Positions 60,526-64,000 of a stretch of DNA of 64,000 bases are shown here, one piece after another (positions within the stretch are counted from its first letter, which is position 1; the number at the start of each line of letters is the position of its first letter). This DNA is from Enterococcus gilvus ATCC BAA-350 (GTDB taxonomy: Bacteria; Bacillota; Bacilli; Lactobacillales; Enterococcaceae), in assembly GCF_000407545.1 (NCBI RefSeq), contig NZ_ASWH01000002.1:806001-870000 (forward strand). The letters are read 5' to 3'. The position numbers and the translations under genes were made by a program. The notes under the pieces were generated by a model. That model saw only the letters and a program-made list of their open reading frames with translations. It made no database searches and had not been told where the DNA came from.

Positions 60526-60772
60526 GGGAACAGTAGAGAAGTTGAAGATCATCCAATTTTCGCAACAGCCGCTGGTTTATTTTCAGCTTGCTGGTACCAA
60601 CTGTTTGATTGCGACCCACTCGTTGAATTTTCTCGCAGATGTGGAAAATGGGCTGACGATCGTTGTATCGGGGAGAAGAAATGCCCGGGACCAACTGATC
60701 ATCGCAAAATATGCAGTGATAGGAAAAACCAAACTTATGACGGATATTCAAGCCTATCAAACTGCAAGCTAA
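60512..60772 (+). CDS. SOS-controlled small protein B, 86 residues, YolD/OB-like
   Basis: ATG 60512 after GAGGAGGACGG, within the end of gene A, so translation is coupled. MESLKGTVEKLKIIQFSQQP, LVYFQLAGTNCLIATHSLNF, then VSGRRNARDQLIIAKYAVIG: alternating beta-strands suggesting an OB- or SH3-like barrel, reminiscent of YolD-type partners of UvrX/DinB polymerases. No polymerase gene is adjacent. Confidence 0.68.
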   Translation: MESLKGTVEKLKIIQFSQQPLVYFQLAGTNCLIATHSLNFLADVENGLTIVVSGRRNARDQLIIAKYAVIGKTKLMTDIQAYQTAS

Positions 60773-60806
60773 AAGCCAGCACAAAAATGTGCTGGCTTCT
60801 TCTATG
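60773..60806. terminator. Bidirectional terminator
   Basis: Perfect stem AAGCCAGCAC/GTGCTGGCTT around AAAAAT, between the SOS operon and the convergent uspA copy 2. Confidence 0.88.
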
Positions 60807-61232
60807 TTAGCGAACGACCATGACGTTGCACGGGGCATTGTTCACGACGAATGCAGTGGTTGAACCGAGTAACAGACGTGAAAAGGTTCCGGTACCCGTC
60901 GCGCCCATCAAAATCAAATCGATCTTTTCCTCTTCTGCGTAGGCAACGATTTTTGCTTTTGGATTGCCATCATCGACGATCGTCGTGTGTGCAATATCTT
61001 CTGGGATCAATTCTTCCAAGGACTCTACGACTGCTCCGGCTGCTTTATGCGCTTGCTTGACGACTTGGTCCACCGCATAGGGCTCGGCACCTAAATGGTT
61101 GGTATCAGAGACAATCAAAATATACAAGTGGGCATCATTCCTGCGAGTGACTTCGATGGCTTCTTGAAACGCGCGTCGTGCTTGTTCAGATGAATCGACT
61201 GCGACAAGAATTCTTTTGTATGATTCTTTCAT
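60807..61232 (-). CDS. Universal stress protein UspA family (copy 2)
   Basis: 141 residues, start ATG 61232 behind GGGG. RILVAVDSSEQARRAFQEAI at the N-terminus and the ATP motif GATGTGTFSRLLLGSTTAFV. Ends NNAPCNVMVVR. Closely similar to copies at 56936 and 63652. Confidence 0.93.
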   Translation of the reverse strand: MKESYKRILVAVDSSEQARRAFQEAIEVTRRNDAHLYILIVSDTNHLGAEPYAVDQVVKQAHKAAGAVVESLEELIPEDIAHTTIVDDGNPKAKIVAYAEEEKIDLILMGATGTGTFSRLLLGSTTAFVVNNAPCNVMVVR

Positions 61233-61336
61233 GGTAAGTCCCCCTTTCTTCTATTGTATCGAATGGAGGGTCCTTTTGTACAGCGTTTATGAAGCGCTTT
61301 TTTTTAGAACGACTCATTTTTAGAGAAAAGAAAAAA

Positions 61337-61362
61337 GCACCTTGAACGTCAAGGTGCTTAAA
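61337..61362. terminator. Hairpin upstream of uspA copy 2
   Basis: Stem AGCACCTT/AAGGTGCT with loop GAACGTC, after an A-run; on the minus strand it is followed by CTTTTTTCT, so it may end a minus-strand transcript coming from the right. Confidence 0.6.
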
Positions 61363-61683
61363 GGGGATGCTAGTCAAATACTACTAGCTAAGAAAGATTG
61401 AGAGAGGTCTTCCTCATATTCACATTTTAACAGATTTCTTTCTTCTTTTGGCGATTTTATGAATTGTTTTTTTAACATTTTCAAATTTATTCTGAATGTT
61501 ACTAAATATTTTTATTTCGAAAAAGTATTCATTCTATTTAAATACTGTCAAAAAAAATTATTAAAGCTATTATTTTATCGATATTCTACCATTTTTAAAG
61601 GGGTACGTCCCTCTGGTGTCTTTGCTTTCTTAAGAGACACTTTTTACACTTTGATACTTTTTTCACAAACACAGGTAAAAAAA
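61363..61683. other. AT-rich intergenic stretch without a recognised gene
   Basis: About 320 bases, strongly AT-rich. Plus-strand frames here are low-complexity Phe/Leu/Lys runs without ribosome sites. I see nothing functional with confidence. Confidence 0.4.
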
Positions 61684-61944
61684 TTAGCCTTTTACATATT
61701 CTAATTCAACATTTTTTGTATCGTTTTTCTTAGCTACTTGGTACGCGGTCGCTAATGTTTCCAGTGTTCTAGGATCGAGCGCCAATTTTACGAATGTCGG
61801 CAGATCCAATCTGTTTACATCCACTTCTTTCTGGCTCACTATCGGCTGCATCATTTTGGCGAAGCCGCCTGTGATTGAAATCGATTGTTTCTCACAACGA
61901 ATAGCATCTCTTAATTCCATAGGATTCGCAACTACTTTTGTCAT
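61684..61944 (-). CDS. Small hypothetical protein, 86 residues
   Basis: ATG 61944 (MTKVVANPMELRDAIRCEKQ) follows GAGGTGATGGG; the upstream in-frame extension lacks support. Continues SISITGGFAKMMQPIVSQKE, VDVNRLDLPTFVKLALDPRT. A short glycine turn and mixed helices; no family recognised. Single gene. Confidence 0.65.
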   Translation of the reverse strand: MTKVVANPMELRDAIRCEKQSISITGGFAKMMQPIVSQKEVDVNRLDLPTFVKLALDPRTLETLATAYQVAKKNDTKNVELEYVKG

Positions 61945-62070
61945 TCCCATCACCTCTTCTTTTTTTTGATAATAGCATATCCGATTCTTAAAATCAATCA
62001 TTTTGTGAAATAAAACACAAAATTATCGACGGTATTTTTCTGGTATACTTCTTTAAAAGGAGTTGCTGAT

Positions 62071-62751
62071 ATGAACAAGGATCTTCAACGAAAAGGTCGA
62101 GGATGGGTAGAAGAAGCCGATTTATCCCGGTATCGAGGGTTGTCGCGTAGTGACCTGATTGCGTTGCTTGCCTCAACAGATGCTTGCGAACGTACGGTTG
62201 CCGCACGATTATTGCCTTTAGATTGTGACACGACACACATTTTATTAAGAGCGCTGATTCATGAGCCTGCTTTGTATACCCGATTAGCGATCACCGCAAA
62301 GCTGGAGAGCGGCGGTGAAGCGACTGCACGGGAGATGATTCCGTTGCTGAATAACATCGGTCACAATCAGCATCGAACGCCGATCGCCCCGTCAAAGAAG
62401 AAATCCTATCCTTTGCCACGGGATTTGATCGCTCGTTCGTTGGGTCGGATGTCGCCTGATATTTTCCCGATGCTGCTTGATTCTGCTGAGCAACTGTCGC
62501 CGTTTCCCTTGAGAGAGCTGATCGATGCTCTTGGGTTCATGGCCTTTTATCATCCCTCGGTAGCAACTGAAGCCCATTATCAGCGGCTTTTATCGTTAAA
62601 ACATACCCATCGAAAAGATGCGTTGATTCCATGGAAAATGCTTATTTGTTTTTCCGCTTTTCCCCAAAGTAAGGCTGTGTTGCTGCAAGAAACGGTATTC
62701 TTGGCAGAAGCACAGCGCTCATTACGCCTGTTGGACGCAAAAAAGGATTGA
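62071..62751 (+). CDS. HEAT-repeat-like protein
   Basis: 226 residues from ATG behind AAAGGAG. Paired helices with HEAT-like spacing: SRSDLIALLASTDACERTVA, HILLRALIHEPALYTRLAITAK, DLIARSLGRMSPDIFPMLLD, LRELIDALGFMAFYHPSVAT. Such proteins usually serve as protein-binding scaffolds or, in the AlkC/D group, bind DNA; no catalytic residue is seen. Single gene with terminator. Confidence 0.7.
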   Translation: MNKDLQRKGRGWVEEADLSRYRGLSRSDLIALLASTDACERTVAARLLPLDCDTTHILLRALIHEPALYTRLAITAKLESGGEATAREMIPLLNNIGHNQHRTPIAPSKKKSYPLPRDLIARSLGRMSPDIFPMLLDSAEQLSPFPLRELIDALGFMAFYHPSVATEAHYQRLLSLKHTHRKDALIPWKMLICFSAFPQSKAVLLQETVFLAEAQRSLRLLDAKKD

Positions 62752-62773
62752 GCCGAAGCACAATCCTTTTTTT
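62744..62773. terminator. Terminator after the HEAT-like gene
   Basis: Stem AGGATTG/CAATCCT with a ten-base loop and TTTTTTT following. Confidence 0.85.
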
Positions 62774-63529
62774 CTATGCGTAATACTGAATGATTTGATA
62801 CAATGCCTCCGCGGCGCCGACACCGCTTTTGTCATCGTAATAACGGGTAAACCGTTCATCTGCAAGATACATTTCGGCTACTCCCTTGTGCGCTTCGCCA
62901 GAATACTTCTTCCAGCTAAATTGCAGCCAAGATTTGTGCAGCTCAAACACTTCTTTCGCCAGCTGACTTGGCAGTGTCTGTTCCTCTAAAAAAGCAGACA
63001 ATTTCTGCGTCAGCTCTCCTTCAATCGCGGTCAACTCGTCGTACTCTTTCTCGCTCATGTTCTGCCATTTTTGGTTGGCATGGGCTACGGCGTCTTCTCC
63101 GTATTTTTCGCGGACCTCTGTGCCGTAATTCTCTTCATTTTCCAGCAGTCGTTGCTGCTTGAAGGCGTCAAATTTTTCTTTATTTGTCATTCGAATCTCT
63201 CCCTTGTAATACCCCAAGGTGTCCTCAAGGACCTGCAGCAGGCGATCCAATTCTCCGCGTTTGCGGATCAGTTCGTCTCTTTGCTGAATCAAGGTATCTT
63301 GGATTTTTTCGTCAGGCCGGTCGATCAATTCTTTGATTGTTTTTAAAGGAATCCCCATGGATCGGTACAACAAAATCTGCTGCAGCCGATCAATTTCTTT
63401 GTCCGTATACATCCGATACCCAGCCTCGGTTAGAAAGGCGGGCCTCAATAATCCGCGTTCGTCGTAGAATCTCAAGGTCCGTGCACTGACGCCTGAAAGT
63501 TCTGCGATTTGTTTGATGGTGTAACTCAT
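62774..63529 (-). CDS. MerR-family regulator with TipAS domain
   Basis: 251 residues. N-terminal winged helix (MSYTIKQIAELSGVSARTLR, FYDERGLLRPAFLTEAGYRMY), linking coiled coil at about 75-115, and C-terminal TipAS antibiotic-recognition domain (about 125-250; KYGEDAVAHANQKWQNMSEKEY, ELHKSWLQFSW, RYYDDKSGVGAAEALYQII). TipAS proteins bind peptide antibiotics and activate their own or a resistance promoter. No efflux gene is visible in the window beside it. Confidence 0.93.
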   Translation of the reverse strand: MSYTIKQIAELSGVSARTLRFYDERGLLRPAFLTEAGYRMYTDKEIDRLQQILLYRSMGIPLKTIKELIDRPDEKIQDTLIQQRDELIRKRGELDRLLQVLEDTLGYYKGEIRMTNKEKFDAFKQQRLLENEENYGTEVREKYGEDAVAHANQKWQNMSEKEYDELTAIEGELTQKLSAFLEEQTLPSQLAKEVFELHKSWLQFSWKKYSGEAHKGVAEMYLADERFTRYYDDKSGVGAAEALYQIIQYYA

Positions 63530-63614
63530 TTGATCCCTTCTCCCCTTCGTGAATGTGATGACTTCTTCCTGACAAAACCAATCCTACACCTTTACGTTAC
63601 GGCAAGGTCAAGGA

Positions 63615-63642
63615 AAAGCCAGCATTAATTTGCTGGCTGTGG
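63615..63642. terminator. Terminator after uspA copy 3
   Basis: Stem AGCCAGCA/TGCTGGCT with a short loop; A-rich on one side and TTTTT on the other. Confidence 0.75.
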
Positions 63643-63651
63643 TTTTTCCTA

Positions 63652-64000
63652 TTATTTGACCACCATCACATTGCATGGCGCGTTGTTAATGACATAGTCT
63701 GTGGTTGAGCCCACCAGCACTCGTTCGACCGCGCCTTTCCCTGTGGCGCCTATATAAATCAGGTCGATGTGATAGGTTTCAGGTAAATCGAAGCATAGGG
63801 CTTTTTTAGGACTGCCGACACACGTAATCAACTGCTTGTTGTAGTAATCAATCTTCGCCGCCTCTTCTTCCAATTCGTTAAGGGCATACTGCTTCTCTTC
63901 TTCAAGGATCTGGGACACAGGCGTCGCACTATTGAGCATGATGCCGCTGTTATTGATGACTCGTGCGATGTACAAACGTGCATTGTTTCTTCGTGCGGCC
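63652..64000 (-). CDS. Universal stress protein UspA family (copy 3), 5' end outside the window
   Basis: The frame is open to the right edge (ARRNNARLYIARVINNSG), so the start lies beyond 64000. ATP motif GATGKGAVERVLVGSTTDYV and end NNAPCNVMVVK. The middle contains the less usual KQLITCVGSPKKALC. Third Usp within 7 kb. Confidence 0.88.
   Translation of the reverse strand, partial: AARRNNARLYIARVINNSGIMLNSATPVSQILEEEKQYALNELEEEAAKIDYYNKQLITCVGSPKKALCFDLPETYHIDLIYIGATGKGAVERVLVGSTTDYVINNAPCNVMVVK

Overview
The window is low-GC Firmicutes DNA, most likely from an Enterococcus or a close relative. The support is AGGAGG ribosome-binding sites with frequent TTG/GTG starts, CcpA-type cre sites, a Gram-positive LexA box, GlpP- and LicT-type antitermination leaders, many PTS permeases, and small enterococcal-style proteins (UspA, CsbD). 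The species cannot be fixed from sequence alone.

Bases 1-9000 (minus strand) hold a complete glycine/betaine-reductase operon: trxB, trxA, grdA, grdC, grdD, a component-B proprotein (GrdI/GrdE type), a component-B selenoprotein (GrdH/GrdB type) and a BCCT transporter cut by the left edge. grdA and the GrdH gene each carry an in-frame UGA in the expected selenocysteine context. The terminal BCCT carrier points to betaine as substrate, giving trimethylamine plus acetyl phosphate. Bases 9.4-13.6 kb carry a HypD-like glycyl radical enzyme, its activase and a divergent XRE-cupin regulator. A queuosine gene (queH) follows.

Bases 14.9-20.9 kb form a LicT-controlled sugar operon with two antiterminator/terminator leaders: a YdjC-type deacetylase, PTS EIIBC, GH4 phosphoglycosidase and EIIA, followed by a GRP-type sugar carrier. 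Bases 21-25.4 kb hold a HAD phosphatase, glycosyltransferase and AraC regulator with overlapping ends, an SDR, CsbD and two tiny genes, one broken. Bases 25.4-32.7 kb hold a LicR-type regulator, a lactose/cellobiose-class PTS, and then two peptidases and a C-S lyase. Glutamate decarboxylase with a DsrE-like partner, a Na/Pi symporter, an orphan protein, a 5'-nucleotidase, adenine deaminase and a stand-alone HNH-repeat protein fill 32.8-41.8 kb.

Bases 41.9-55 kb look like a catabolic region: FGGY kinase, two paralogous SDRs (one without its catalytic tyrosine), EtfA/EtfB with a GlcD/alkyl-DHAP-synthase-like flavoprotein, an RpiR regulator, an OpuC-type quaternary-amine ABC transporter, GlpP, and an MFS carrier preceded by a GlpP-type leader switch.

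The last 9 kb carry a lipid kinase, three UspA proteins, an SOS-box operon of two small proteins, a promoter-driven tRNA-like RNA, a HEAT-like protein and a MerR/TipAS regulator. The most striking item is an Rpn-family PD-(D/E)XK nuclease gene at 58300-59160. It has a strong internal ribosome-binding site ahead of its C-terminal tail, and three stand-alone copies of that tail lie in tandem downstream. This looks like a nuclease with one intragenic and three duplicated inhibitor-like short proteins.
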